This document shows positions 43,957 to 53,231 of a stretch of 64,000 nt of DNA, piece by piece. Position 1 is the first letter of the stretch, and each line of letters opens with the position of its first letter. The position numbers and the translations under genes are program-made. Below the pieces are notes generated by a model. The model was given only the letters and a program-made list of their open reading frames with translations. It was not told the origin of the DNA and did no database searches. The stretch comes from Kutzneria chonburiensis (GTDB lineage: Bacteria; Actinomycetota; Actinomycetes; Mycobacteriales; Pseudonocardiaceae). The stretch lies in contig NZ_CP097263.1 of the NCBI RefSeq assembly GCF_028622115.1, forward strand, positions 3,348,001-3,412,000. Reading direction: 5' to 3'.

Positions 43957-44046
43957 CGCGATCACCTCGCACCGAGTGGAAGCCGTTGCGGTACCCACTC
44001 TTCGCGGCCGGTGGTGATCTCATTACCCGGCTCACTCGTTCGGCCG

Positions 44047-44586
44047 TCAGACGCGGATGCTGTCCAGCACGAGATCGAGCAGCCGGTTGGCCTGCTTCTG
44101 CCCGGCCCGGTTGGCCGGGGTCCGCCACACGCAGCTCATCATCATCAGCACGTCGTCGGGGTCGAGGCCGGGCCGGATACTGCCGTCCAGTTGCCCGGCC
44201 CGCAGCATCAGGTCGATCGCGCCGATCACCGGGCCGTAGGTCTCATTGGTGACGGAGTCCTTGGCGGCGGCGCTCAGCGCGTCACCGAGGCCGTGCTTGA
44301 GCCGGATCTGCGCGGCCAGCCGCTCGAACCAGCGCCGCAGCGCGGCCGGCGGCGGCTCCTTGGCCAGCAGGTCCGGCGCCGAGTCGACCAGCCGCTGCAC
44401 CTCGGCCCGGTAGAGGGCCAGCACCAGCGCCTCCCGGTTGGGGAAGTGCCGGTAGAGCGTGCCCGGGCCGACCCCGGCCGCCTTGGCGATCGAGTTCAGC
44501 GAGGCCTCGCCGTCCTCGGTCAGCAGATCGCGCGCGACCTCGAGAATCCGGGCGTGGTTGGCCTGGGCGTCGCTGCGCGGGGACAT
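44047..44586 (-). CDS. TetR-family repressor
   Basis: 179 residues. The TetR DNA-binding domain is at 10-57 (RILEVARDLLTEDGEASLN, AKAAGVGPGTLYRHFPNREALV); the rest is a helical ligand domain. Its promoter holds the palindrome CGGAGAACTCTCCG, and the adjacent epimerase promoter holds two close copies, so it very probably represses both itself and the epimerase. It follows the epimerase by about 50 bases on the same strand. Confidence 0.93.
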   Translation of the reverse strand: MSPRSDAQANHARILEVARDLLTEDGEASLNSIAKAAGVGPGTLYRHFPNREALVLALYRAEVQRLVDSAPDLLAKEPPPAALRRWFERLAAQIRLKHGLGDALSAAAKDSVTNETYGPVIGAIDLMLRAGQLDGSIRPGLDPDDVLMMMSCVWRTPANRAGQKQANRLLDLVLDSIRV

Positions 44587-44613
44587 CCGTGCCCCTTCCG
44601 TGAGCCGAGAATG

Positions 44614-44627
44614 CGGAGAACTCTCCG
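44614..44627. promoter_or_regulatory. TetR operator upstream of tetR-type gene
   Basis: CGGAGAACTCTCCG, differing by one base from the two sites upstream of the epimerase. It lies 28 bases before the TetR start and supports autoregulation. Confidence 0.75.
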
Positions 44628-44637
44628 ATCTTACTCC

Positions 44638-45654
44638 TCAGGCCGCGGCGGGTAGGGCGAGCAGGCTCTCCGCGGTCTCGACGACCGTCTGCTCGATCGG
44701 CCGCGGCCGCCAGCCCAGCACCCGCCGCGCCTTCTCCGAGGTGGCGTCGAAGTTCTTGCCCAGCTGCGGGACGATCAGCCGCAGCTGCGGATTGACCCGG
44801 CCCATGGCGCGGGCGACCCAGTTCGGCAGCTCGCGGGTCGGCACCTTGCCGGCCCGCTCGCCCAGGCGGTCCCGCAGGATCTTGGCGATGTCCCGCACCC
44901 ACAGGCTGGACCCGGACTGGGCGATGAACCGCTCGCCCACCGCCGCCGGGTCGGTCATCGCGCGCAGGTGCAGGTCGGCGACATCCCGCACGTCGACATA
45001 GCCGCAGGCGAACTTCAGGCTGGCCGGGACCTCGCCGTCGAGCATGCGGCGGATGAGCCCCAGCGAGGGCGAGTAGTCGGCGCTCAGCACCGGTCCGAGC
45101 ACGCCGACCGGGTTGACCGCCGCGAGCTCGAGGCCGTTGCCCTCGGTGGCGATGAAGTCCCAGGCCGCGCGTTCGGCCAGCGTCTTGGACTTCTGGTACG
45201 GCGGGATGCCGGCGTCGACGTCGGACCAGTCCGCTTCGGTGAACGGCTGCTCGCGATCGGGGTGGCCGTAGGCGACGGCGCCGATAGCCGAGGTCAGGAC
45301 CACCCTTCGCACCCCGCTGTCGCGCGCGGCCCGCAGGACCCGCAGCACGCCGTCACGGGCCGGCACGATCATCTCGTCTTCGTGGCGGGGCACGCTGGTC
45401 AGCGTGGGTGAGGCGACGTGCAGCACGTAGTCGCACCCGTCGACCGCCTCGCGCCAGCCCAGGTCGCTCTTCAGGTCGGCTGCCAGCACCTTCAGTTCGC
45501 CGTCGGCCCCGCCCTGCGCCAGCTGGGCGCGCAGGCCGGGCTCTTTGGCCAGGTCGCGGACGGTGGTGCGGACCGAGTGGCCGGCGGCCAGCAGCTCGAG
45601 CACGCACCAGCTGCCGATGTAGCCGGACCCGCCGGTCACCAGGACTTCGGCCAT
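44638..45654 (-). CDS. NAD(P)-dependent epimerase/reductase (extended SDR)
   Basis: 338 residues from the ATG at 45654, 9 bases after GGAG; an ATG 6 bases upstream is too close to it. The Rossmann motif GGSGYIGSW (8-16) binds NAD(P), and the active site is Ser (LTSAIGAVAYG, ~125) with the YxxxK motif YQKSK (~155). VDVRDVADLHLRA is typical of the dihydroflavonol-4-reductase-like branch, which reduces ketones or aldehydes. The TetR repressor follows, and two operators sit upstream, so it is likely induced by its substrate or a related toxic compound. Confidence 0.92.
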   Translation of the reverse strand: MAEVLVTGGSGYIGSWCVLELLAAGHSVRTTVRDLAKEPGLRAQLAQGGADGELKVLAADLKSDLGWREAVDGCDYVLHVASPTLTSVPRHEDEMIVPARDGVLRVLRAARDSGVRRVVLTSAIGAVAYGHPDREQPFTEADWSDVDAGIPPYQKSKTLAERAAWDFIATEGNGLELAAVNPVGVLGPVLSADYSPSLGLIRRMLDGEVPASLKFACGYVDVRDVADLHLRAMTDPAAVGERFIAQSGSSLWVRDIAKILRDRLGERAGKVPTRELPNWVARAMGRVNPQLRLIVPQLGKNFDATSEKARRVLGWRPRPIEQTVVETAESLLALPAAA

Positions 45655-45703
45655 GATCATCCACTCCGTTCGGTGTGCGGTCGCCCCTGCCCACCGAAGG
45701 TAA

Positions 45704-45717
45704 CGGAGAGCTCTCCG
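45704..45717. promoter_or_regulatory. TetR operator, proximal copy
   Basis: Perfect palindrome CGGAGAGCTCTCCG, 50 bases upstream of the epimerase start, in the promoter region. Confidence 0.78.
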
Positions 45718-45734
45718 CTTCGTCAACGGGTTAT

Positions 45735-45748
45735 CGGAGAGCTCTCCG
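45735..45748. promoter_or_regulatory. TetR operator, distal copy
   Basis: Second identical CGGAGAGCTCTCCG, its centre 31 bases (about three helical turns) from the first, so two dimers could bind on one DNA face. Confidence 0.78.
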
Positions 45749-45767
45749 TTACACTCTCCACAGTGGA

Positions 45768-46865
45768 TCAGCAGTACAGGTTGTTGCCCGCCGGCACGCC
45801 CAGCACGCCGACGATCCGGTTGTAGTTGTCCACCCGGCTCTGCACCTGGGCCGGGTTGCGGCCGTCGCACTCGAGGCTGCCGTTGATGCTGCGGATGGTC
45901 TGGCCGAAGCCGGCCCCGTTGACCATCGCGTTGTGGCCGGTCATGGTGCCCGGGCCGGTTTGCGTCATCCAGTACCAGAGGCCGGTCTTCCAGGAGATCG
46001 CCGCGTCCTGCTCGACCAGCCAGGGGTTGTCCAGCAGGTCGACGCCGAACGAGTCGCCGGCCGCCTTGTAGTTGAAGTTCCAGCTCAGCTGGATCGGGCC
46101 GCGGCCGTAGTAGCTGAACGTGCCGGCCGGGCAGCCGTAGGGGCGGCTGGTGTCGCAGTAGTTGCCGGACTTGTCGATCTCCGTGACATAGACCAGGTTC
46201 CCGGTCTCGTGGGCCACGTTGGCCAGGAACGCCGCCGCTTCCTGCTTCTTCACCGTGTCACTGCCGGTGGTGGCGAACGCCGGGAAGGAGCTCATCGCCG
46301 CGACCAGGCCGCTGTACGTGTAGAAGCCGTTCCGGCCGGGGAACAGCGAGTTGAACTGCGCCTCACTGACCACGAACCCGCCGCCACCACCGCCACCGGA
46401 CCCCGGGGCGTTCCACTTCTGGTTGGCCGTGCCGGCGCAGTCCCAGATCTGCAGCCGGGTGCCGTTGGCCGAGCTGTTGTTGCTGGCATCCAGGCACTTG
46501 TTCGCCGCGACGTTCACGATGTCGTGAGCCGCCGACACCGTCCAGTTCTGCGCGCCGGTCCCGTTGCAGTCGTAGAGCTGCACCACCGTGCCATTCGCCG
46601 TGCCGCCACCCGACACGTCCAGACACTTGCCCAGCGCTTGGATCTGGCCGTTGCCCACCACGTTCCACTGCTGCGCACCCGTACCGTTGCAGTCGTACAG
46701 CTGGACCGCCGTGCCGTTGGCACTGTTCGCGCCGGCCACGTCCACGCATTTGCCGCCGATGCCCGTGATCGCGCCGGTGGCCGCCTGCGCCGGCAGGGCG
46801 GGCAGGGTCAGCATCGCCGCGACCGTGGCCAGGCCCGCGAGCAGGGCCGAGATTCTTCGTGACAT
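45768..46865 (-). CDS. Secreted GH19 chitinase with ricin-type lectin domain
   Basis: 365 residues; ATG with AAGGAG 5 bases upstream. Signal peptide 1-29 (ending AQA-AT). Residues ~30-150 are a ricin-B-like lectin with three repeats (KCVDVAGANSANGT...QQW; KCLDVSGGGTANGT...QNW; KCLDASNNSSANGT...QKW). After a GGGGGGG linker, the GH19 domain (~165-365) has NVAHETGN (catalytic acid Glu ~220), YGRGPIQLSWNFNY and QSRVDNYNRI. It cleaves beta-1,4-GlcNAc polymers with inversion. A DasR-type site upstream fits control by GlcNAc metabolism. Confidence 0.95.
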   Translation of the reverse strand: MSRRISALLAGLATVAAMLTLPALPAQAATGAITGIGGKCVDVAGANSANGTAVQLYDCNGTGAQQWNVVGNGQIQALGKCLDVSGGGTANGTVVQLYDCNGTGAQNWTVSAAHDIVNVAANKCLDASNNSSANGTRLQIWDCAGTANQKWNAPGSGGGGGGGFVVSEAQFNSLFPGRNGFYTYSGLVAAMSSFPAFATTGSDTVKKQEAAAFLANVAHETGNLVYVTEIDKSGNYCDTSRPYGCPAGTFSYYGRGPIQLSWNFNYKAAGDSFGVDLLDNPWLVEQDAAISWKTGLWYWMTQTGPGTMTGHNAMVNGAGFGQTIRSINGSLECDGRNPAQVQSRVDNYNRIVGVLGVPAGNNLYC

Positions 46866-46892
46866 GGTTCTCCTTCAGTGCAGGGCTGAGGG

Positions 46893-46918
46893 AGACACCG
46901 GGCGGAGCCCCGGTGTCT
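46893..46918 (-). promoter_or_regulatory. Leader hairpin of chitinase mRNA
   Basis: AGACACCGGG (46893-46902) pairs with CCCGGTGTCT (46909-46918), 10 bp around a 6-base loop, 27 bases before the start codon. It may be a stabilising or attenuating leader structure. Confidence 0.5.
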
Positions 46919-47067
46919 TGAATTCAGGCGCTAGGCGCAGGTCATCGAGCAGGAGGCCGCTGGCCGCCATGGGCGTGCGGCGGTAGCCGAATCGACATCG
47001 CTGTCACCTCTCGGGCGGGGGCGAGAGTGGCCGGTACCGGTTCCGGTCGAGACTGAGCAGCAGTATG

Positions 47068-47083
47068 CCTGGTCTAGACCAGT
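47068..47083. promoter_or_regulatory. DasR-type operator (dre) upstream of chitinase
   Basis: CCTGGTCTAGACCAGT contains the full TGGTCTAGACCA palindrome recognised by the GntR regulator DasR, which controls GlcNAc and chitin use. It lies about 200 bases upstream of the GH19 start, which suggests a long leader or a distant promoter. Confidence 0.82.
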
Positions 47084-47398
47084 TTCGGCAATGGCCTTGC
47101 CGCGCGGGGCAACCACCGCCTCCAGACACCCGTTTGGCCGGGACGGGGGCGCAGCTGTGAACGCCGGCGGTCATCACCGCCACGCCATCACGCCCCCGCG
47201 GACATCCCACCCATGGACAGCCGCGAAACCGCGTCCCGATGGTGAGCAGGGAACCGGCAAGAGCGCGGCGCGGGCACCAAACCGGACCACCTCACCGGCG
47301 AAACACGAGTCGGCTGCTGAGGAAGGCAAACGTCGCCGAGTCACGTTGCCGTACGCGAAAACCGGTGCCGACCGGCCGAGACGTCGCCGGTCGGGCGA

Positions 47399-50095
47399 CT
47401 ACCGGAGCACGATGGTGCGGATCTCCCACGGGCCGAGGGCGACCTCCAACGCGCCACCGGCCGGGATCGTCGACAACGGCCGACCGAGCAGGTCGACGGT
47501 GCTCGCCTCGGTGAACGAACCGGTGACGCGGGCGGTGGAACCGGCGTCGGTCATGGCGACGAGGCGCACCTCGATGCCGGCGGGAACGCGACGGACGCTC
47601 GACACGGAGATGTCCGTGCCATCGACGGCGATGCCGGAGGCGTCGGCGGGGAGCGGCTGGCCGGCGGGGGCGGTGCCGCGAGTGACGAGTGCATCGTTAC
47701 GGAAGGCAGCGGCCTGGGCGACGGCGTCGGCGGCCTGCCAACCGGCGGCGGACGGCAGGATGGCGAAACGGTTGTCGATGCGGACGCCGAGTTCCTGCGC
47801 GCCGGGCGCGGGGATCTCGGACGCGGCGGGCTCGTCCCGCAGCGGATGGATGTTGACGCTGATCGAACCGATGGCCCGCAGCAACGTGATCGCCAACTCG
47901 TCGCCGACGACCTCGTACTCGGTGGCATGGTCGAGCAAGACGGTCGCGGCACCGGCGGTCACGAACTCGCTGGCCGGGAAGGTCGGGATGGGGAACTCGC
48001 CCCACCCGCCCTCGGCGGTCAGCCCACGCTCGGTGACGGCGAACTGGCCGGCCGACGCGGAGCCGGCGACCGGTGCGGGCAGCGGCACGTGCCAACGGAG
48101 TCGGTGGTCGGCCGACCGGTTGAGGAAAGAGGTCGAAACGCGCACGAAAGGCTCGCCGGCCCGGACCTCGACGAGCGTCTCCACCGGGGTCGACGCGATC
48201 TCGGCCCCTCGCACGTCCCGATCGGACGACAGCGCGGTCGGCCACGGATAGGTCCGGGTGATCAACGCCCGCGACCGCAGCGGACCGGTCTCGAGGACCT
48301 CGACGACGACGTCCGTCGGCTTGTCGACGAGCACATCCTGGGCCGGCGGACCGTAGTTGTAGCTGTCGCCACGGTCGCCGCCGTCGACCAGCCGCCCGAC
48401 GCCGCGCAACACGGTGCCGTCGGTTCCGGTGACGTCGAAGGTGCCATCGGTATTGATGTCGACGTCGACGAGACCGTTCGCCAGTCGGTGCGCGGTCGCG
48501 GTCGCCGGGGCGAAATTCTGGGCAGCGGTGCCCGGTTCGACGCGGAAGCCGGCCAAGCCGGACGCGGGGACGTCGACCGGCACCAGCACCGTCGCGCGGG
48601 CCTCGGCCAGCGTGAGGACGGTCCACTCCCCCGGGTGCGCGGCGGCCGCCTCGGCGACCTCGCGGCGCAAGATCATCAGGTCGAACGGCCCGCTGGTGGG
48701 GACTTCGGCGAGATGGAAGACGAGCGAACCCGGGGTGAGCTCGTAGCGGTCGATCTGACGGCCGAACAGCTCGCGGCGGTGAATCCGGCGCAGCACGCGT
48801 TCGAGCTGCGAGGCGTCCACGCGCTCGTCGCCGAGGACCGTCGGGGCCAACGAAGTCAGCTGCACCGGCCGCGTCGAGCCGCCGGCGGCGGTCACGACCA
48901 GAGCGTCAGTGTCTTGCGGTGTAAGGACATCCACCTCGACGAGCGTCGTCCTGGCGCTGGGCAACGGGTTGGCCACCAGGTAACCGTCGCTGGGCACCAG
49001 CGCGGCACGCTCGGCCAAGGCCGCGTCCCGTACTGCCCGAGCGATGTGCGCAGCCTCGGCCAGCCGGCCTTCGACCTGGTCCGCGGTCTCGTCCGTGCCG
49101 GAACCGACCACCGAGTCATGGGCCGTCGATTCGATAATCTTGTGCCACGCCAAGGAAAGGAACTGCGACTCGTCCCGCGCCGACCACTGCGCGTTCATCC
49201 GCTCGGCGTGGTCGACCGTGCGCTCGGCGACGGCCATCCGCTGCTTGAGCGGACGCCGAACGGACAGCACACCGGGCAGAATGTTACCGCGAACGTGGCT
49301 GCGCAGCTCGCCGGTGACGACGGCGGTCACCTCGTCACGGGCTTGCTGCTGAACGTATTCGGCCAACGTGGCAATGGTGATCGGACGCTCCACAGTGGAG
49401 TCACGCCGCAGCCAGCTGGCCAGTCGCGGATCGGGCGCGACGTGGTCGGTGCCGGCCATGGCCAGCACCGGATCCGTGCCCCACCGGTGCGCGGTCATCT
49501 CCGCGTACTCGTCGAGCGCGCGGCCGATCACGTCCGGCACCAGCAGCACGTCAAGGCCGTTGTCGTAGCCGTCGAACAGGAATTCGGTCCGCACCTCGGA
49601 GCCGTCCGGGCCGCGCCAGCGGAAAGCGTGGCCCTGCACCGAACTCGGCACTCCACGCCACAGCGCAGCGTGCTCGATGCCGGCACGGGCCAGGATCTGC
49701 GGGATCTGCGCCACGTGCCCGAACATGTCCGGCAGATAGCCGATCGGCATCGCCCCACCGAGTTTGGCCGCCGCGGCCCACCCCATCTGGAGGTTGCGCA
49801 CGATGGTCTCACCGGAGCACAGGAACTCGTCGAGCAGGATCAGCCACGGCCCGATGGCCAGCTGGCCCCGCTCGACCAGGGCGACGACGCGGTCCCGGTT
49901 CTCCGGCCGCATCTCAAGGTAGTCCTCGATCGCGGCCAGCTGACCGTCCACAGTGAACCGGAAGTCGGGATCGGCCTCGGCCGTGTCCAGCACCGTGTCC
50001 AGCGCGCGGACCAGCCGGTGGCGGAACACCTGGAAGGGCTCGTACCACTCCCGGTCCCAGTGGAAGTGGGGCACGAACACAGCGTTTTTCGGCAT
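47399..50095 (-). CDS. Alpha-mannosidase, GH38
   Basis: 898 residues, ATG with GAGAAGG upstream; no signal peptide, so cytoplasmic. GH38 motifs: HFHWDREW (10-17; zinc His and Asp), GYLPDMFGH (~118-126; the nucleophile region) and later KIIESTAHDSVVGSGTDE (~325; zinc His/Asp). The remainder is the usual beta-rich C-terminal half. It hydrolyses terminal alpha-mannose from oligosaccharides. The start is 28 bases after the permease stop, so it belongs to the sugar-import operon and probably processes the imported mannoside. Confidence 0.95.
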   Translation of the reverse strand: MPKNAVFVPHFHWDREWYEPFQVFRHRLVRALDTVLDTAEADPDFRFTVDGQLAAIEDYLEMRPENRDRVVALVERGQLAIGPWLILLDEFLCSGETIVRNLQMGWAAAAKLGGAMPIGYLPDMFGHVAQIPQILARAGIEHAALWRGVPSSVQGHAFRWRGPDGSEVRTEFLFDGYDNGLDVLLVPDVIGRALDEYAEMTAHRWGTDPVLAMAGTDHVAPDPRLASWLRRDSTVERPITIATLAEYVQQQARDEVTAVVTGELRSHVRGNILPGVLSVRRPLKQRMAVAERTVDHAERMNAQWSARDESQFLSLAWHKIIESTAHDSVVGSGTDETADQVEGRLAEAAHIARAVRDAALAERAALVPSDGYLVANPLPSARTTLVEVDVLTPQDTDALVVTAAGGSTRPVQLTSLAPTVLGDERVDASQLERVLRRIHRRELFGRQIDRYELTPGSLVFHLAEVPTSGPFDLMILRREVAEAAAAHPGEWTVLTLAEARATVLVPVDVPASGLAGFRVEPGTAAQNFAPATATAHRLANGLVDVDINTDGTFDVTGTDGTVLRGVGRLVDGGDRGDSYNYGPPAQDVLVDKPTDVVVEVLETGPLRSRALITRTYPWPTALSSDRDVRGAEIASTPVETLVEVRAGEPFVRVSTSFLNRSADHRLRWHVPLPAPVAGSASAGQFAVTERGLTAEGGWGEFPIPTFPASEFVTAGAATVLLDHATEYEVVGDELAITLLRAIGSISVNIHPLRDEPAASEIPAPGAQELGVRIDNRFAILPSAAGWQAADAVAQAAAFRNDALVTRGTAPAGQPLPADASGIAVDGTDISVSSVRRVPAGIEVRLVAMTDAGSTARVTGSFTEASTVDLLGRPLSTIPAGGALEVALGPWEIRTIVLR

Positions 50096-50123
50096 GGCAG
50101 AGACCTTCTCCCCAGAGGAACAG

Positions 50124-50966
50124 CTACTTGACCGACCCGGCGGCCAGCCCCGACCGCCAGAACCGTTGCAGCAGCACGAACACGATGATCACCGGGACGA
50201 CCGAGACCAGCGCCCCGGTGATCACCGACTCCTGTAGGTCCGGAATGTGCACGGTCTGGCCGTTCCACTCGTACAGGCCGAGTGTGATCGGGAACAGCGA
50301 CTCCTTCTGCAGCATCACCATGGGCAGGAAGAAGTTGTTCCAGATGGCCACGAACTGGAACAGGAAGATCGTCACCAGCGACGGCGTCATCAGCCGCACC
50401 GACACCGAGAAGAACGTGCGCAGCTCGCCGGCGCCGTCCAGCCGGGCCGACTCGAGGATCTCGTCCGGCACCGCGGCGCTGGCGAAGATCCGGGCCAGGT
50501 ACACGCCGAACGGACTGACGATACTCGGCAGGAACACGGCCAGATAGGTGTTGACCAGGCCGGCCGCCGAGAACAGCAGGAACAGCGGCAGCGCCAGCGC
50601 GGTGGTCGGCACCAGCACGCCGCCGAGGATCACCGAGAACAGGAATTCCCGGCCACGGAAGCGAAACTTGGCCAGCGCGTAGCCGCACAACGCGGAGATC
50701 AGGGTGCCGACACCGGCGCCGAGCACCGCGTAGATCACGCTGTTCAGCGCCCACTGGACGAAGATCCCGTTGCTCCGGCCGAACAGGTCGCCGAGGTTCT
50801 CGAACAGGCGGAAGTGCGAGAACGCCAACCCGAACGTGGAGACCAGGTCGCCCTGCGGCTTGGTCGCCGCGACGAACAGGAAGTAGATCGGCAGCAGGAA
50901 GTAGATGGCCAGCACGAACATGATGGCCATCGCCGCGGTGCGGCTGACCGGATTCTGCTTGTTCAC
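50124..50966 (-). CDS. Sugar ABC transporter permease (MalG-type)
   Basis: 280 residues from the GTG at 50966, preceded by GGAGG and overlapping the previous permease's stop (GTGA). Six membrane helices, with EAA-loop sequence SARLDGAGELRTFFSVSVRL (~185-205), the contact for the ATPase. It forms the membrane channel with the adjacent permease. No ATPase is encoded here; a shared MsiK-type ATPase elsewhere is the rule in actinomycetes. Confidence 0.93.
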   Translation of the reverse strand: MNKQNPVSRTAAMAIMFVLAIYFLLPIYFLFVAATKPQGDLVSTFGLAFSHFRLFENLGDLFGRSNGIFVQWALNSVIYAVLGAGVGTLISALCGYALAKFRFRGREFLFSVILGGVLVPTTALALPLFLLFSAAGLVNTYLAVFLPSIVSPFGVYLARIFASAAVPDEILESARLDGAGELRTFFSVSVRLMTPSLVTIFLFQFVAIWNNFFLPMVMLQKESLFPITLGLYEWNGQTVHIPDLQESVITGALVSVVPVIIVFVLLQRFWRSGLAAGSVK

Positions 50967-51892
50967 AGGCCAACCCTCCTCGACGTGAGTCGCATGAACC
51001 CGACGCTGAGCACGAACGTGATCACCGCGAGCAGCACCGAGATGGCCGCCGCCTGCTGGTAGTTGTTGCCCGATGCCACCGCGTAGGCCAGCATGTTCGG
51101 CGTGAACGTGCTGGAGATGTTGGACGAGATCTGGCGCAGCACGGCCGGTTCGGCGTAGAGCTGGAGCGTGCCGATGATCGAGAACACCGTGGTCAGCACG
51201 ATCGACGGGGCGATGATCGGCACCTTGATCCGCCACGCGATGGCCCAGTCGCTGGCCCCGTCGAGCCTGGCCGCCTCGTACAGGTCCGGCGGGATCGCCT
51301 GCAACGCCGAGAACATGATCAGCATGTTGTAGCCGGTCCACAGCCAGGTCGAGACGTTGGCCGCGGACCACAGCACGGCCCCTGGCCCGAGGAAATCCGG
51401 TTGCAGGCCAATGCCTTTGAACAGCTCGACGACCGGGCTCAGCTGCGGCGAGTACAGGAACGCCCACATGATCGCGGCGATCACGCCGGGCACCGCGTAC
51501 GGCATGAACGCGGCGATCCGGAAGAACGACTTGAGCTTGAGCATCGGCGCGTCCAGCAGCAGGGCCATGGCCAGCGCCAGGAACAGCATCACCGGCACCT
51601 GAACGATGCCGAACAGCGCGATACGGCCGATGCTGCCCCAGAACTCGGAGTTCTGCAGCGCCTGCGCGTACTGGGTGAAGCCGCCGAACGTGGTGTAGAG
51701 CGTGCCGTACTCGCCGCCGGTGCGGCGCACCACGAGGAAGCTCTGCCACACCGCGTAGGCCACGGGCACCAGGTAGAACAGCACGAACGGCAGGATGAAC
51801 GGCAGCACGAACGCGAGGATGGTGACCGCGCGCGGGCGGCCGACGCCACGACGGCGACGGCCTCCCGCTGCTGTGACGGCAAGGTCGGTCAT
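50963..51892 (-). CDS. Sugar ABC transporter permease (MalF-type)
   Basis: 309 residues. Six membrane helices after a basic N-terminus (GRRRRGVGRPRA); EAA loop YEAARLDGASDWAIAWRIKV (~220-240). Partner of the next permease, with which it overlaps by 4 bases, and 7 bases after the binding-protein gene. It belongs to the CUT1 carbohydrate importer class. Confidence 0.93.
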   Translation of the reverse strand: MTDLAVTAAGGRRRRGVGRPRAVTILAFVLPFILPFVLFYLVPVAYAVWQSFLVVRRTGGEYGTLYTTFGGFTQYAQALQNSEFWGSIGRIALFGIVQVPVMLFLALAMALLLDAPMLKLKSFFRIAAFMPYAVPGVIAAIMWAFLYSPQLSPVVELFKGIGLQPDFLGPGAVLWSAANVSTWLWTGYNMLIMFSALQAIPPDLYEAARLDGASDWAIAWRIKVPIIAPSIVLTTVFSIIGTLQLYAEPAVLRQISSNISSTFTPNMLAYAVASGNNYQQAAAISVLLAVITFVLSVGFMRLTSRRVGL

Positions 51893-51899
51893 GCCGAGG

Positions 51900-53231
51900 T
51901 CAGTTCCCCGCCACGGCCGGGATCGCCTGCGCCTTCATCGACGACAGGGCCGTCGACTGCGCGGTGGCCAGCGCGTCGGTGAGCGTGCCGTTGCCGGCCG
52001 TCGCCTTGGCCATCGCGTCCTGGAGCGCGACGTTCACCGCCTTCTGCGTCGGCCCCCAGGTGAAGCTGGTGTCGACCTGCTTGGAGGAGTCGGCGAAGAC
52101 GTCGAAGATCTTCTGGTTGTTGTAGTACGGAACCCCTTGCGACAGCTGGGGAAGCTGAAGGCCGGCGGTCGCCGCCGGGTAGAGGCCGCCGACCTTGTTG
52201 GACAGCGCGAGCGCCTCCGGGTCGCTGTTGAGCCACAGGTTGAACTTGACCGCCTCGTAGAGGTGCTGGCCGCCCTTCATGAAGGCCACCGTCGAGCCGC
52301 CCCAGTCGCCCGACGCGGCGCTGCCGTTCCACGTCGGCATCGGCACGACCGTCCACTTGCCCGCCTGGTCCGGCAGGTTGTCCCGGAAGTTGCCGTAGCC
52401 CCAGGCCGCGCCGACATAGGTGGCGATCTGGTTCTTCTCGTACGCCGCGTACATCGGGGTGGAGGTGTTGGCCAGGTCGGTGCGCACCAGCTTGGCACTG
52501 ATCAGCTTCTGCCAGTAGTCCGCGACCTGCTTGCTCTGCGCGGAATTCACCGTGACGTGCCAGGTGTCGCCGCTGTAGTCGTACATCTTCGCCTTGGCCT
52601 GCCAGAGAAGTCCGTTGAACCACTCGGCGTTGTTGGGGTCGAAGAACGTGATCGTCAGGTTCGGGTCGGCGGCGTGCAGCTTCTGCGCGTCGTCCGCGTA
52701 CTCGTCCCAGGTCTTGGGGATCGACAGGCCGTGCTGGCTGAAGATGTCGCTGCGCACGTAGAGGGCCATCGGGCCGGTGTCCTGCGGGATCGCGAACACG
52801 CCCGTGCCGCCGAAGCTGCTCTGGGCCCACGTCCACGGCACGAACTTCGACTTGGCCGCCACCGCGTCGGCGCAGGCCGAGGCGTCCACGAACGCGCCCT
52901 GGGTGCGCTGGTCCGGCAGCTCGTCGTAACCCACCTGGGCCAGGTCCGGCGCCGTGCCCGCCTTCAGTGCGTTGCCGATGGCCCCGTACTGGTCGTTGGC
53001 GATGTTCTTGGTCTGCACCTGGATGTTGGGGTTTTCCTTGTTCCACAAGGCAACCACCTGGTCCATGCCGGACACGGTGTTCCAGTACTGGAGCGTCACC
53101 TTGCCCGGCGATGGCGTGCAGGAGGCGGCGGCCGAACTGTCCGATGCGGACGGTGGCGACGAGCAGGCGGCGAGCGCCGTGACAGTGGCGGCCACTGCGG
53201 CAACCACGCCTGCCAAACGGTTCTTGCTCAT
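51900..53231 (-). CDS. Sugar-binding lipoprotein of ABC importer
   Basis: 443 residues from the ATG at 53231 with GAGGAA upstream. A lipoprotein signal ends TVTALAAC (Cys ~23), so the protein is anchored outside the membrane. Features of CUT1 binding proteins: VTLQYWNTVSGMDQVVALWN, YGAIGNALKAGTAPDLAQVG and a late SDPEALALSNKVGGLYPA. Its ligand is probably an alpha-mannoside given the operon's GH38, but this is inference. It is the first gene of the importer operon, downstream of the ROK gene and its terminator. Confidence 0.93.
   Translation of the reverse strand: MSKNRLAGVVAAVAATVTALAACSSPPSASDSSAAASCTPSPGKVTLQYWNTVSGMDQVVALWNKENPNIQVQTKNIANDQYGAIGNALKAGTAPDLAQVGYDELPDQRTQGAFVDASACADAVAAKSKFVPWTWAQSSFGGTGVFAIPQDTGPMALYVRSDIFSQHGLSIPKTWDEYADDAQKLHAADPNLTITFFDPNNAEWFNGLLWQAKAKMYDYSGDTWHVTVNSAQSKQVADYWQKLISAKLVRTDLANTSTPMYAAYEKNQIATYVGAAWGYGNFRDNLPDQAGKWTVVPMPTWNGSAASGDWGGSTVAFMKGGQHLYEAVKFNLWLNSDPEALALSNKVGGLYPAATAGLQLPQLSQGVPYYNNQKIFDVFADSSKQVDTSFTWGPTQKAVNVALQDAMAKATAGNGTLTDALATAQSTALSSMKAQAIPAVAGN

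Larger units (their letters stand above)
46866..47398. other. Chitinase leader and promoter region, no gene found
   Basis: 530 bases between the mannosidase stop and the chitinase start. It holds a leader hairpin (46893-46918) and a DasR-type box (47068-47083). Open frames here lack coding-type composition or a credible start, so none is called. The chitinase promoter probably lies between the box and the hairpin. Confidence 0.55.

Noticed and set aside
46931-47210. Small open frames between the chitinase and the mannosidase genes
   Set aside because: No ribosome sites and non-coding composition; they overlap the DasR-type box.
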